A stretch of 64,000 nucleotides of DNA, taken from Geobacter sp. SVR. GTDB taxonomy: Bacteria; Desulfobacterota; Desulfuromonadia; Geobacterales; Pseudopelobacteraceae. Each line of letters starts with the position of its first letter. The first letter of the stretch is position 1. The stretch covers positions 1,355,001 through 1,419,000 of the forward strand of contig NZ_AP024469.1 in the NCBI RefSeq assembly GCF_016865365.1. The letters are read 5' to 3'. A program made the translations under genes and the position numbers. The notes below the pieces were generated by a model that was not told where the DNA came from, did no database searches, and worked only from the letters and a program-made list of their open reading frames with translations. Below, in pieces: positions 9,603-18,238 of the stretch.

Positions 9603-10876
9603 TTGAGGCTCGTGATGTAGCCGCGGATGCCCTCCAGGATGCCTTCGGCGGTCATTTCCTGGTAAGCCGGGTCCTTCAGGCGGGTCTCCTCGTGAGGATT
9701 GCTGATAAAGGCGGTTTCCACGAGGATGCTGGGCATGGTGGCGCCGACCAGGACATAGAACGGCCCCTGCTTGACCCCCAGGTTCCTGGCATCGCCGTGG
9801 CGGGCGCGGACCTTCTTGTGGAGGGACTTCTGCACCTCTTCGGCCAGATGGGCGGAGTCGTTGAGCTTGTAATTGGCCATCAGATCGAACAGGATCGCCT
9901 GCAGAACGCTGACCTTTTCCAGGGAGGTACCGTTCTCCTTGGCAGCCAGCTGGGCCGCTTTCTCGGTCTTGGCCAGATTGAGGTAATAGGTCTCGATGCC
10001 GGCTGCCGAGCGGTTGAGGGATGCATTGGCATGGACCGAGACGAACAGGTCGGCATTGACCTTGTTGGCAATGGCGGTGCGTTCCTCGAGCGGAATGAAT
10101 ATGTCGGTGGAGCGGGTCATGACCACATCCAGCCCCAGTTCGTCCCTGAGCATATCCCGCAGCTTGAGGCCGATCGCCAGGACCACATCCTTCTCCATGA
10201 CGCCGTTGAGCCCCACGGCACCGGAATCATGTCCGCCATGGCCGGGATCGACCACGATCCTACGTATTTTCGAAATCACCGGTTTCCTGGGCGGTTTGGC
10301 GATGCGCTCCACCACCCGTTCGATCGCCTTCGGTTCCTCGTGCTTTACCTCAGGTGCCGGTTCCGGCCGCGCGCTGATGCCCGGTTCGAGCCTGGCGATC
10401 TCGGTCGGACGTTCCCCGCGCACATCGATGATCAGGCGCGCCGGTTCCGAGAGCGGGAAGACCTTGTAGTCCTTGATGTTCTCGGTGTCCAGCACCACCC
10501 GCACCACATCGGCCTTGTACTGGCCGACCCGGGCACCCTTCAGCAGTCCGTCGCCGATGGTGATGTCCTTGACCCCCTTTGCCAGTCTGGTGCGGTTGAT
10601 GTCGACATAGATCCTGCTCGGCTTGCCATCCTTGCCCTTGCCCAGTTCATGGGCCTCCCAGGTGACATCGCGGTCCAGCTCAAGGGAGATGCGGGTATAG
10701 TCCGGGTTGGACCAGTGCTTGATCTCGCTCAGTACGGCCGAGGGGTGAACCGATGCCGACGACTGTTCGGTAAAGACCGCTTTTGGGGCGGCCTTTTTCT
10801 TGGCTGCCTGGGCCGGGAGAGGATACAGCAGGCAGATCATCAGGAAACAGACAGCTATGTGAAGAAATCGATTCAT
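9599..10876 (-). CDS. amiC: Periplasmic N-acetylmuramoyl-L-alanine amidase with AMIN domain
   Basis: A 425-residue cell-wall amidase that cuts septal peptidoglycan during daughter-cell separation. A signal peptide (FLHIAVCFLMICLLYPLPAQA) leads to an AMIN domain at about residues 45-155, a Pro/Glu-rich linker, and a zinc-dependent Amidase_3 domain from about residue 205. VVDPGHGGHDSGAVG gives the first zinc histidine (His213), EKDVVL the zinc glutamate (Glu228), SVHANAS the second histidine, and ILVETAFISN the catalytic glutamate. Met at 10876 is preferred because it directly precedes the signal peptide; 10891 is an alternative. Calling it AmiC is by domain order. Confidence 0.92.
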   Translation of the reverse strand: MNRFLHIAVCFLMICLLYPLPAQAAKKKAAPKAVFTEQSSASVHPSAVLSEIKHWSNPDYTRISLELDRDVTWEAHELGKGKDGKPSRIYVDINRTRLAKGVKDITIGDGLLKGARVGQYKADVVRVVLDTENIKDYKVFPLSEPARLIIDVRGERPTEIARLEPGISARPEPAPEVKHEEPKAIERVVERIAKPPRKPVISKIRRIVVDPGHGGHDSGAVGLNGVMEKDVVLAIGLKLRDMLRDELGLDVVMTRSTDIFIPLEERTAIANKVNADLFVSVHANASLNRSAAGIETYYLNLAKTEKAAQLAAKENGTSLEKVSVLQAILFDLMANYKLNDSAHLAEEVQKSLHKKVRARHGDARNLGVKQGPFYVLVGATMPSILVETAFISNPHEETRLKDPAYQEMTAEGILEGIRGYITSLK

Positions 10877-11243
10877 GGGATGACTCTGCATGGAACAGAT
10901 GATTTGAAAAGTATCGTGATTTTTAGCAGAAATCCCTCTGTTTAACAACTGTTGCCGCGCCTGACGGGAATAGGGGCCCGGTTGTTCGGGAGAACATGGC
11001 TGTGACAACTGCGTGTGTGCTGCCGCATCGCAGGCAGTTTAGGGCACGCCGGCCCAGGCGTCAAACATTATCCGTCCCTGCATCCTGGGGAACAACGCTC
11101 TCATCGAGGGGCAATGCGGATATCCCATCTGCAGGACAGACAGGGAAGGGATAGTCGCGATGATTCCGGAAAACGGCGGGACGTGCTGAAATCATGACGG
11201 CATGGCGGTACTTGCAACGCCAGGACCGGCATGGGCGGAGGGC
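10877..11243. other. Intergenic stretch with no gene recognised
   Basis: About 370 bases between the amidase start and the epimerase stop, both on the minus strand. I see no RNA gene, strong hairpin or protein-like frame with a ribosome binding site. It presumably holds the promoter for the amiC-rsmI-ugd-uxs-ftsB run. Confidence 0.5.
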
Positions 11244-12353
11244 TCACGGGAAGGCCGGCTCCACTCCGATGCCGTGACCGGCACGCTGCAGATCGAATCT
11301 GCCGCTGTCGTCCAGGTAGGGTGAGCGCGCCAGGTCGCCTGCGATGAAGAAGGTGGTGTCCAGGTCGATGAAATCGAAGCAACCCAGGCCGGCAGCGAAG
11401 TGGGCCGCTGCCGTGATCGACAGGGCCCCCTCTATCATGGCCCCCAGCATGAGGGGGATCGAGTGGGCGGTTGCCAGCCGGGCTATCTCGGCCCCCTCCA
11501 GAATACCGCTTTTCATGAACTTGATATTGATGGCGCTGACTGCGCCATTGTCGATGGCTCGCCGGGCAGTGGCCAGCGAGCCGACGCTCTCGTCGGCACA
11601 GACCAGGGTGCCGCTGCCTTCCAGGGCGGCCGTGACTGCGGTCAGGCCTTCCCAGTCGTGCTTCGGCACCGGCTGTTCGAGCAGTATCGGCCGAACGCCG
11701 CCGCGATCGAGCCTGTCCATGAACGCCAGCATCTGCTCGGCCCCATACCCCACATTGGCGTCCAGGGTCAGCTCGCAGCCGGGCACGATCTCCTGCACCG
11801 CCAGGACGCGTTGCAGGTCCAGTTCCTCGTCCCTGCCGATCTTGATCTTGAATCGAGTAAAGCCCCGCGCCGCGTAGTGCCGGGCAGCAGCACGAGCCTC
11901 TTCGAGGGTGCCGATCACGACGGTGATGTCCGTGGCAAAGGAAAGCCGGGGCCGATGCGGTGCCGCCGGCGCGAAGAGCTGGTGGAACGGGATCCTCCTC
12001 ATGCGGGAGCTGATGTCCAGCAGTGCCATTTCCAGGGCTGCCAGGGCCGCATGATTGCCCGCCAGGGCAGGGGCGAACTCGCGGCAGGCTTCCTCCGGAT
12101 CGTCTGTTTTGCGCCCTTTCAGGGATGCGGCAACAGTCTGCAGGTTGGCCAGGGTGGTGGCCACGGTTTCGCCAGTAATGTGGGCGGCAACGGCCGCTTC
12201 GCCGTAACCGCAGATGCCGTCGCTGGTCCGGAGTCTGAGAAAGACGTTTTCCAACTCATCGTGCTGCCCGGTGGCAATCCGAAACGGCGTGATCATCGGT
12301 GCTTTGATGATCGCAACTGTTGCATCCTCTATCGCAAACGAGACTCTTTCCAT
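11244..12353 (-). CDS. Enolase-superfamily dipeptide epimerase (L-Ala-D/L-Glu epimerase type)
   Basis: A 369-residue member of the muconate-lactonizing/mandelate-racemase group. The catalytic KxK is in RFKIKIGRDEELD. Metal ligands are the Asp of LTLDANVGY, the Glu of LLEQPV and the Asp of LVCADESV, and the second catalytic lysine is in INIKFMKSG. The lysine pair on opposite barrel faces and the PMITPFRIATG N-terminus resemble L-Ala-D/L-Glu epimerases that recycle murein dipeptides. The start at 12353 has GGAGGT seven bases upstream; an ATG ten codons earlier has no such site. The exact dipeptide substrate cannot be read from sequence. Confidence 0.85.
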   Translation of the reverse strand: MERVSFAIEDATVAIIKAPMITPFRIATGQHDELENVFLRLRTSDGICGYGEAAVAAHITGETVATTLANLQTVAASLKGRKTDDPEEACREFAPALAGNHAALAALEMALLDISSRMRRIPFHQLFAPAAPHRPRLSFATDITVVIGTLEEARAAARHYAARGFTRFKIKIGRDEELDLQRVLAVQEIVPGCELTLDANVGYGAEQMLAFMDRLDRGGVRPILLEQPVPKHDWEGLTAVTAALEGSGTLVCADESVGSLATARRAIDNGAVSAINIKFMKSGILEGAEIARLATAHSIPLMLGAMIEGALSITAAAHFAAGLGCFDFIDLDTTFFIAGDLARSPYLDDSGRFDLQRAGHGIGVEPAFP

Positions 12354-12514
12354 GTCATGCACCTCCAGGGTCGGTAGCAGCATTGAAAATCCATGAAACC
12401 TATATCCAATCTGAACACAACCGGACTGTCCGGCGAATCAGCAATCTTGTGCGCCAGGGGCGGTAAAGTGGTACTTCTCAATTTCAGGTTTGTATCCTGT
12501 TTATCAGTAGTCTG

Positions 12515-13396
12515 CTAAGCCCTGGTGGTGAGCCAGATGCCGGAGAAGATCAGGCCGATGCCGGTTACCTGGAACAGGTGCAGCGACTCCCCCAGGAACA
12601 TGATCGACAGGAGCGTGCCAAAGACCGGCATCAGGTGCAGGAAAAGCCCGGCTCTGTTGGCCCCCACCTGGCCCACCGCCTGATTCCAGAAGATGAAGGC
12701 CAGGACCGAGGGGAAAAAGGCCACATAGAGCAGGCTGGCCCAGGTGGCCGGGCCCGGCGCCATGTGCAGCCCCTGGCCAAGCTCCCAGGCATAGAGCGGA
12801 GCCAGGCCCAGCAGGCCGAGGGCAACGATAGAGGTCAGAAAACTCAAGGGGTGCAGCCCGGCTGGTCGCTGGCGCAGCAGAAAGGTGTAGAGCGCCCAGC
12901 AGGCCACCGCCAGCAGCACCCACAGGTCCCCCCGGTTGACCCGCAGGGCCAGCAGCAGGTCCAGGTCGGCACGGCTGATGATGGTTATCACCCCGGCAAA
13001 GGAGATCGCCATGCCCACTGCCTGGAGCTGCGTCACCCGCGTTCCGCCGAAGAGCCGCGACAGGGCCACAATGGCGATCGGGATGATGGAGTTGAGCAGG
13101 ATAGCATTGGTGGCGGTGGTGCTCTGCAGGGCGATGTAGACGAACGTATTGAAGCAGAATACTCCCAGGAAGGCGAACATGGTCAGGGCCTTCCAGTTGT
13201 GGCGCAACAGAGGCCATTGGTCGCGGACGTGGCGCCAGGTGAAGGGGAGCAGGATCAGCAGTGCACCGGCCCAGCGCCAGAAGACCAGGCTGACCGGCGG
13301 AATGCTGGCATGCACGGCCCGGCCGAGCACGAAATTGCCGGCCCAGAAGAGCGTGGTAAGCACGAGCAGCAGGTAGGGGGAAAGGGGGATGTGCAT
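12515..13396 (-). CDS. EamA/DMT-family transporter (drug/metabolite exporter)
   Basis: Integral membrane protein of 293 residues with ten predicted helices in two repeated EamA halves. The first half contains LFWAGNFVLGRAVHASIPPV and the second DLWVLLAVACWALYTFLLR, each beginning with the family's W-A/W motif. The end of each half has the AQxxG-like GMAISFAGVITI and IGLIFSGIWL. Members export metabolites or drugs; this substrate is not predictable. It stands alone, with 160-280-base gaps on either side. Confidence 0.9.
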   Translation of the reverse strand: MHIPLSPYLLLVLTTLFWAGNFVLGRAVHASIPPVSLVFWRWAGALLILLPFTWRHVRDQWPLLRHNWKALTMFAFLGVFCFNTFVYIALQSTTATNAILLNSIIPIAIVALSRLFGGTRVTQLQAVGMAISFAGVITIISRADLDLLLALRVNRGDLWVLLAVACWALYTFLLRQRPAGLHPLSFLTSIVALGLLGLAPLYAWELGQGLHMAPGPATWASLLYVAFFPSVLAFIFWNQAVGQVGANRAGLFLHLMPVFGTLLSIMFLGESLHLFQVTGIGLIFSGIWLTTRA

Positions 13397-13673
13397 GGAC
13401 CATGGGCCTCTGGTAAAATCGTGAATCCGTGAGGCCTTCCAGCCTTCACTTGCTACCCAAACCTCTGTTCCTGCGTTTCTGAAGCAAGAGACTGTTCAGT
13501 GGAGGTGACGCGGCATTGTCGGCATGAAGCGGGGCCGGCGGCGATCAAGCCCCGACATGACGCTCGCTTCGGCTTTATACCTCACGAATTCAGGAGAATC
13601 TGAATCTGCCGTCCGCACTCGTGCAGGCCGGGGGCGGGGCGGCGCGAGATACAGTACAGCATTGCGGTGCCGG

Positions 13674-14411
13674 TTACCAGCCCAATGCCAGCTTCACTCC
13701 CAGTATTCCCCCCACCGTCAGGAACAGCACCCGCACAAATCCGTACCCTTTGCTGCGTCCCAGGCGGGAGCCGCAATACGCCCCCAGCACGGCACCGGCC
13801 GTGGAGGGTATCATCAGTCTGGCGTCGGCAAAGCCAGCGGATATGAAGATGACCACCGCGAAACAATTCCAGGTGAAGGCGACCACGTAGTAGTAGCCAA
13901 GGGCGGTGAGCAGAGGGAAACCGCGGGTCTTGGAGAGCAGGAACGAGGTGAACAGGCCGTTGCCGGAGCCGAAGAACGACTCGTAGGCCCCCAGCGGAAA
14001 GGCCAGCATGCCGGTTACCCGGCGCGAGAGGCGCGGTTCCGATTCCCCGCGGCCCAAGGAGGGACTGAAACCTACTGCGGCAACCAGGCTGATGATGACA
14101 AGACCGACCACGCGTTTCAGGATCTGTTCGTCCACCCCTCGCACCAGGAGCGTGCCGGCATAGGCCCCGGCCAGTCCGAAGCCGATCATGAACCTGATCA
14201 GCGTCCAGTCGAGGGTCTTGCCCCGGAGATAGTTGCGCGCCGCGATCAGGGTCCAGGCGGCGCCGTTCATCTGGTTGGAGGCGATGGCGACCGGCAGGGG
14301 AAAGCCGAGGGACAGCCAGACAGGCGTGGTCAGCATGGCAGCCCCGGCGCCGCTCATGGAGCTGAGTAGCGAGGCCAGGAATGCGACGGAGAAGATGATG
14401 GTGGTGTGCAT
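13674..14411 (-). CDS. TauE/SafE-family sulfite/anion exporter
   Basis: Integral membrane protein of 245 residues with about eight helices and the duplicated TauE/SafE pattern: FLASLLSSMSGAGAAMLTTPVWLSLGFPLPVAIASNQ in the first half and LAFPLGAYESFFGSGNGLF in the second. The family exports sulfite, sulfoacetate or similar anions, and several members act in sulfonate or cysteine metabolism. No adjacent sulfur gene supports a specific substrate, although cysDN lies 13 kb away. Confidence 0.85.
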   Translation of the reverse strand: MHTTIIFSVAFLASLLSSMSGAGAAMLTTPVWLSLGFPLPVAIASNQMNGAAWTLIAARNYLRGKTLDWTLIRFMIGFGLAGAYAGTLLVRGVDEQILKRVVGLVIISLVAAVGFSPSLGRGESEPRLSRRVTGMLAFPLGAYESFFGSGNGLFTSFLLSKTRGFPLLTALGYYYVVAFTWNCFAVVIFISAGFADARLMIPSTAGAVLGAYCGSRLGRSKGYGFVRVLFLTVGGILGVKLALGW

Positions 14412-14468
14412 GCGTGATGTTTTCCAGCGGGGCAGGGATCTGCCGGGATGCGTAATACTGTTACCTTA

Positions 14469-15617
14469 CTAATTACTTTTCTTCGATAGGTCGCGGAATC
14501 TCTTGATCGCAACCTTCCGAACCTCAGAATGGGGGTCTTCAAGTGAAATCGTGTTAGCCAATTCTTTATTGGTTAATTTTTGAACTGCAGCAATTCTAAC
14601 TATTTTAGAGGTGTCTTCGAGTGCAGATTTAGAGATAATGACTTGATCATCGATTTTTGATATTGCTATGCTTCTTATGGTAGCATCAGCATCCCCGATG
14701 GCAAGACGCTTCAAAGTATCCTCTTTACTCAATCTTATTGTGGCAGCGGCTCTAACATCTGCATTATCATTACTAGTGGCTATTTTCTCCAACAAATCCA
14801 TGTCAGTTAATTTCAGGGTGGCCGCTTCCCTTACATCACTTTTCATATCCTTAATGGCCAACTCTTTAAGCGTCTCCATGTCATTTAGACAACTTGTTGC
14901 TGCTCTTCTCACGTCTGTTTTGGGATCGGACAAGGCGAATCTTTTAATTACCTCTTGGTCGTTCGTTCGGCAAATCGCTATTTCCCTTATATCTGCGATT
15001 TCATCCTTCAATAGTTTCCGTAATACCGCTTGATTTTCAAGTCTTGCCACAGCAGCTTTCCTAACATCTGTCTTTTTGTCGCTGAATGCTATGTTTTCAA
15101 GTAAAGTCTGATTGGTTATGCGACTTACAGCAATTTCTCTGACATCATTATCAGTATCATTTTTATATAAATGTTCTAAGGTTTCTTGATCTTCAATTCT
15201 TGAGACAGCAGCTTTCCTTACATCATCATTCTTTTCATTTTTAGCTATATCGCTGATCAATTTCTTATTCTCAATCTTTTCTACAGCAGCAGCTCTGACA
15301 TATGAATCGCTATCTCTCAGTGCAAATTGTTCAAGAAGAGATTGATCCGATATGTTTGCGACCATGTCTCTTCGAATAATTCTGTTTGTATAAACTTGAG
15401 TCAGCTTTTCAAAATGCTCAGAGGTGTAGCCCCTAAAAGGGCCTAGGAAAACACACTCCGCGATATCCTGACTAGCTTCTTCAAATGTAGCTTCGTTCGG
15501 ATAGAAGTTGCCGCCGGTGAGAAATCCTATAGTGCCATTTAAAATTATTGCGAATGGGTCAGGGGTGTAATTAAGTGAAACAAATTTTGTTTCTTTGGGT
15601 TTGACATGGATTTCCAT
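14469..15617 (-). CDS. Tandem ~24-residue helical repeat protein (LRV/HEAT-like)
   Basis: A 382-residue protein, strikingly AT-rich next to its neighbours. From about residue 85 to 375 it is built from roughly twelve repeats of 23-24 residues with consensus DVR-x-AA-x-x-[RK]-[IL]-x-[ND]-x-x-x-L-x-x-[IL]-A. Examples are DVRKAAVSRIEDQETL and DVREIAVSRITNQTLL. This resembles leucine-rich repeat variant or short HEAT-type solenoids that bind proteins. The first 80 residues (HVKPKETKFVSLNY...) are not repeats. They look like the missing second half of the domain in the preceding lipoprotein, so the pair may be one interrupted gene. The ATG used here has no clear ribosome binding site. Function unknown. 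Confidence 0.7.
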   Translation of the reverse strand: MEIHVKPKETKFVSLNYTPDPFAIILNGTIGFLTGGNFYPNEATFEEASQDIAECVFLGPFRGYTSEHFEKLTQVYTNRIIRRDMVANISDQSLLEQFALRDSDSYVRAAAVEKIENKKLISDIAKNEKNDDVRKAAVSRIEDQETLEHLYKNDTDNDVREIAVSRITNQTLLENIAFSDKKTDVRKAAVARLENQAVLRKLLKDEIADIREIAICRTNDQEVIKRFALSDPKTDVRRAATSCLNDMETLKELAIKDMKSDVREAATLKLTDMDLLEKIATSNDNADVRAAATIRLSKEDTLKRLAIGDADATIRSIAISKIDDQVIISKSALEDTSKIVRIAAVQKLTNKELANTISLEDPHSEVRKVAIKRFRDLSKKSN

Positions 15618-15631
15618 ATCGTGAGCAGGGT

Positions 15632-15898
15632 TTAATAAGTACTTATAAAATGTTTTCCTTCTTTGGCATTAACCAAAAAGTACCCATTGTTGAAAAGCTT
15701 ACCTAATTCGTTTCCATCAAAACTGATTTTAACTATAGTTGGGCTTCCACCAATACTACTTCTGTATATTATTACCGTACCTTCATCATCTGCTGGTTCG
15801 TTCTTCAATAGAAGGCTGTCGCCATATTTGATACCGGTGGCGCTACACCCACACAAAATTGATAAATAGAGAATCAAGACGGAAAATATCTTATACAC
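15632..15898 (-). CDS. Short lipoprotein, DUF2846-like, probably truncated by a frame change
   Basis: An 88-residue protein starting at GTG behind GGAGAG. A hydrophobic signal ends in the lipobox ILCGC (Cys18). The body (GTVIIYRSSIGG...VKISFDGNELGKLFNNGYFLVNAKEGKHFIS) follows the pattern of DUF2846 lipoproteins: a Y-R strand, a G-x-x-x-G-x-L turn, then P/E-G-x-H. Known members continue for another strand rich in K/P-G/E-x-x-Y/F-V. Here the frame stops just after that point, and the continuation sits in the shifted frame entering the next gene. The family assignment is from memory of the pattern and moderately certain. Confidence 0.6.
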   Translation of the reverse strand: MYKIFSVLILYLSILCGCSATGIKYGDSLLLKNEPADDEGTVIIYRSSIGGSPTIVKISFDGNELGKLFNNGYFLVNAKEGKHFISTY

Positions 15899-15917
15899 GG
15901 TGCTCTCCAGTCTTTAA

Positions 15918-16034
15918 TTAATATAATATTATTCTAGCCGCTGAGTTCCATAGCAGAACGACAATGACGGCTAGGGCGATAAGGTAGTAGTAATGACTTC
16001 CGATCCAGTTGAGCAAGTTTACGGCATCGTACAT
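15918..16034 (-). CDS. 38-residue single-pass membrane peptide
   Basis: A small frame too short for most gene callers. It begins ATG seven bases after GGAGGAG and reads MYDAVNLLNWIGSHYYYL then IALAVIVVLLW, ending ARIILY. One membrane helix occupies about residues 15-30, with a YYY cluster at its start. It stops 19 bases before the lipoprotein GTG, so it is probably the first gene of a three-gene unit with the lipoprotein and the repeat protein. Evidence is the strong ribosome binding site and hydrophobicity only; no homologue is recalled. Confidence 0.6.
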   Translation of the reverse strand: MYDAVNLLNWIGSHYYYLIALAVIVVLLWNSAARIILY

Positions 16035-16456
16035 GGACTCCTCCTGGGAATGTTGTGCATCAAAAGTTCAACTATACTGAGTCAGGCACGACTATCATCC
16101 TCTTCCAAACAGCTCGAATTCCGGAGATGTACCTTTATCTGCAGCATAATATCAAATACTACATTGCGCTTGAGGTTATCCGCCGCTGCTCTATCGTCGA
16201 CTTACTCCTTGTAGCCAGCCCTTTGCAGAAAAAGCAAAACCCCGTGCTCCATCACAGGAACGCGGGGTTTCGTCTTGAATCGGGGAATTGTAAGATCCAG
16301 TTGTCCTCACGATAGCTCCGCAGACATTGTCACGATATGCCGCCGCAGCTAATCAAATTTACTCACAAATGTCAAGTTGGGTTAATTATATTTCCTTGCA
16401 TATGGATATGCCACCCCTTCGATAGTGATTTTTCAGGTCTGCTTCCAGTGCCCACA
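16035..16456. other. Intergenic region, contains repeat copy A
   Basis: About 420 bases between the small membrane peptide and the BenE-like gene. Roughly 16228-16345 is one copy of a 120-base direct repeat described separately. The remaining part is AT-rich with no gene recognised and probably carries the promoter for the peptide-lipoprotein-repeat-protein unit. Confidence 0.55.
16228..16345 (-). repeat. ~120-base direct repeat, copy A (terminator-like hairpin plus conserved tail)
   Basis: Copy A matches copy B at 18239-18360 at roughly 80% by eye, in the same orientation. Each contains AACCCCG...CGGGGTT, a hairpin followed on the minus strand by TTGCTTT, and a shared tail with TTGTAAGATCCA and TGTCCTCACGATA. 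Both copies sit just past a minus-strand gene end (BenE-like here), so they can serve as terminators, but homology extends well beyond the hairpin. Confidence 0.75.
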
Positions 16457-17617
16457 TTATTTTTTGATACTGGGAATGATCTTCAGAACGGCCAGGCCGA
16501 GCAGCAAACCCCAGAATGCGCTGCCGATGCCCCTCAGGGTAAGCCCCGATGCGGTCACAAGGAACGTAATGAGCGCCGCATCCCGTTCCCGCTCGTCATG
16601 CAGCGCACCTGCCAGGCTGTTGCCGATTGTTCCGAGCAGGGCTATGCCGGCTATGGCCGCTACCAGCTCTTTCGGCAGGGCGGCAAAAGCAGTGGCCACG
16701 GTCGCGCCGAGCAGGCCGGTGATCAGGTAGAAAATGCCGGCCCAGACCGCTGCAAGATAGCGGCGTTCCGGATTTACATCCGCTTCCGGGCTCATGCAGA
16801 TGGCGGCGGTAATTGCGGCCAGATTGAACTGGAACCCGCCGATGGGCGCCAGCAGCACTCCGGTCAATCCGGTCCAGCCGATCAGCGGCGAGACCGGAGT
16901 CTGGTAGCCATTGGCACGCAGAACGGCAATACCCGGCACATTCTGGGAGGCCATCGTGACAATGAACAGGGGGATCCCGACGCCGATGATTGTCGAAATA
17001 GTAAACGTCGGTGCGATAAATACCGGTTGGGCAAGGGTAAGTTTCACAGCCTCGAAGTGAATCAATCCGCCCTGGGCCGCCCAGACCAGCCCGCCCAGGA
17101 AGGTCAGCGGAATCGTGTAGCGTGAGTTCAGTCTTCGGCCAGCCAGGTAGATAAACAGCATCAGGGCCACCAGCCGGAGCTGGGAACCGAGGGACACGAA
17201 GACTCCCATACCGAAGCGGAGCAGTACACCCGCCAGCATGGCAGCGGCCAGCGATTTCGGGACATGCTTCATGAGCGTCTCGACCCAGCCGGTTACACCG
17301 CAGATCGTGAGCAGCGCCGAGGCGAAGATAAAGGTGCCGATGGCGTCGCTCATCGGCAGACCGACCAGTGCCGTGGCCAGCAGCGCCGCACCCGGCGTCG
17401 ACCATGCGGTCAGCACCGGACTGCGGAAATACAGCGAGAGACCGATGCAGGTCAAGGCCATGCCCACACCCAGGGCCAGCAGCCAGGAACTGACGTGGGC
17501 AGGGCCGGCACCAGCAGCGGTAGCCGCCTGGAAAACTATGGCGGCCGAACTGGTGTAGCCGACCAACACCGCGATAAAGCCGGCGGAAATATGCGAAGGT
17601 CCGAAAAATTTACCCAT
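16457..17617 (-). CDS. benE: BenE-family benzoate/proton symporter
   Basis: Integral membrane protein of 386 residues with about twelve helices. It matches BenE: ISAGFIAVLVGYTSSAAIVFQAA at the N-terminus, then PVLTAWSTPGAALLA, VPKSLAAAMLAGVLLRFG and LVWAAQGG, with VTMASQNVPGIAVLRANGY in the second half, a family hallmark. BenE proteins import benzoate or related aromatics. No catabolic genes are adjacent, so the substrate is uncertain. AGGAG lies 12 bases before the ATG, a long spacing. Copies of the 120-base repeat flank this gene and the DinB gene. Confidence 0.88.
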   Translation of the reverse strand: MGKFFGPSHISAGFIAVLVGYTSSAAIVFQAATAAGAGPAHVSSWLLALGVGMALTCIGLSLYFRSPVLTAWSTPGAALLATALVGLPMSDAIGTFIFASALLTICGVTGWVETLMKHVPKSLAAAMLAGVLLRFGMGVFVSLGSQLRLVALMLFIYLAGRRLNSRYTIPLTFLGGLVWAAQGGLIHFEAVKLTLAQPVFIAPTFTISTIIGVGIPLFIVTMASQNVPGIAVLRANGYQTPVSPLIGWTGLTGVLLAPIGGFQFNLAAITAAICMSPEADVNPERRYLAAVWAGIFYLITGLLGATVATAFAALPKELVAAIAGIALLGTIGNSLAGALHDERERDAALITFLVTASGLTLRGIGSAFWGLLLGLAVLKIIPSIKK

Positions 17618-17726
17618 AAATACTCATTGCTCCTATTGTGATGCCATTACCCAGATACGAATAAACCCGAATAATAAGAAGACGCACCAATTCCCCTGAT
17701 CATGACTGTTATCTGTTCAATTATTC

Positions 17727-18224
17727 CTATTCCAGCCTTGTCAGATACGTGTTCCTTGTCAACCAAAGCTCCTCCATCCGGTACATATGCCAGTGATCAT
17801 GCATCAGTACATGCCTGGTCAGAATATAGAGCGAATACTCTTCATATTCAGGATGGGTCGCCCTCTTTTTCCAGGCTATGTCATCTGCACTTTCCAGGAG
17901 CTGCAGTTGACTGGCTCTGTTACAGGAGAACAGTTCGAGCGCAGATTCGATGCTCATGCGAAGGGGAGTATCAGATTCTGCCTTGTCTTCACCGGGAATG
18001 AACGGGACAAACTCGGGATTATCCTCATTCATGAACCGTTCAATACGCTTTGTCAGCATGGGTTGCACGTCGGCCAAATGGCTGTAATGCTCTGCAACAG
18101 TCCAGAAGCCTTCACCTCTTCGTAAATCCAGTTTGGCTTCCGGAATGGACAGGACAAACTGAGATAGTATTTTGGGCGACCGTCTGAGCGATTCCAGCAG
18201 ATCCGGAATGTCTTGCACCTTCAC
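17727..18224 (-). CDS. DinB-superfamily protein
   Basis: A 165-residue four-helix-bundle protein starting at GTG behind AGGAGA. Metal-ligand histidines in the DinB/YfiT pattern are visible: WTVAEHYSHLADV in helix 2, and LTRHVLMHDHWHMYRMEEL near the C-terminus. The superfamily includes thiol transferases dependent on bacillithiol or mycothiol; members in organisms without those thiols have unknown roles. It lies between the HD-GYP gene and the BenE gene, separated from the former by repeat copy B. Confidence 0.82.
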   Translation of the reverse strand: MKVQDIPDLLESLRRSPKILSQFVLSIPEAKLDLRRGEGFWTVAEHYSHLADVQPMLTKRIERFMNEDNPEFVPFIPGEDKAESDTPLRMSIESALELFSCNRASQLQLLESADDIAWKKRATHPEYEEYSLYILTRHVLMHDHWHMYRMEELWLTRNTYLTRLE

Positions 18225-18238
18225 TCTCCTTTCATGGA

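Noticed and set aside
14469-15617. Regular repeats as a possible CRISPR array
   Set aside because: The periodicity is about 72 bases, codon-based and degenerate, and gives an unbroken protein frame; there are no unique spacers.
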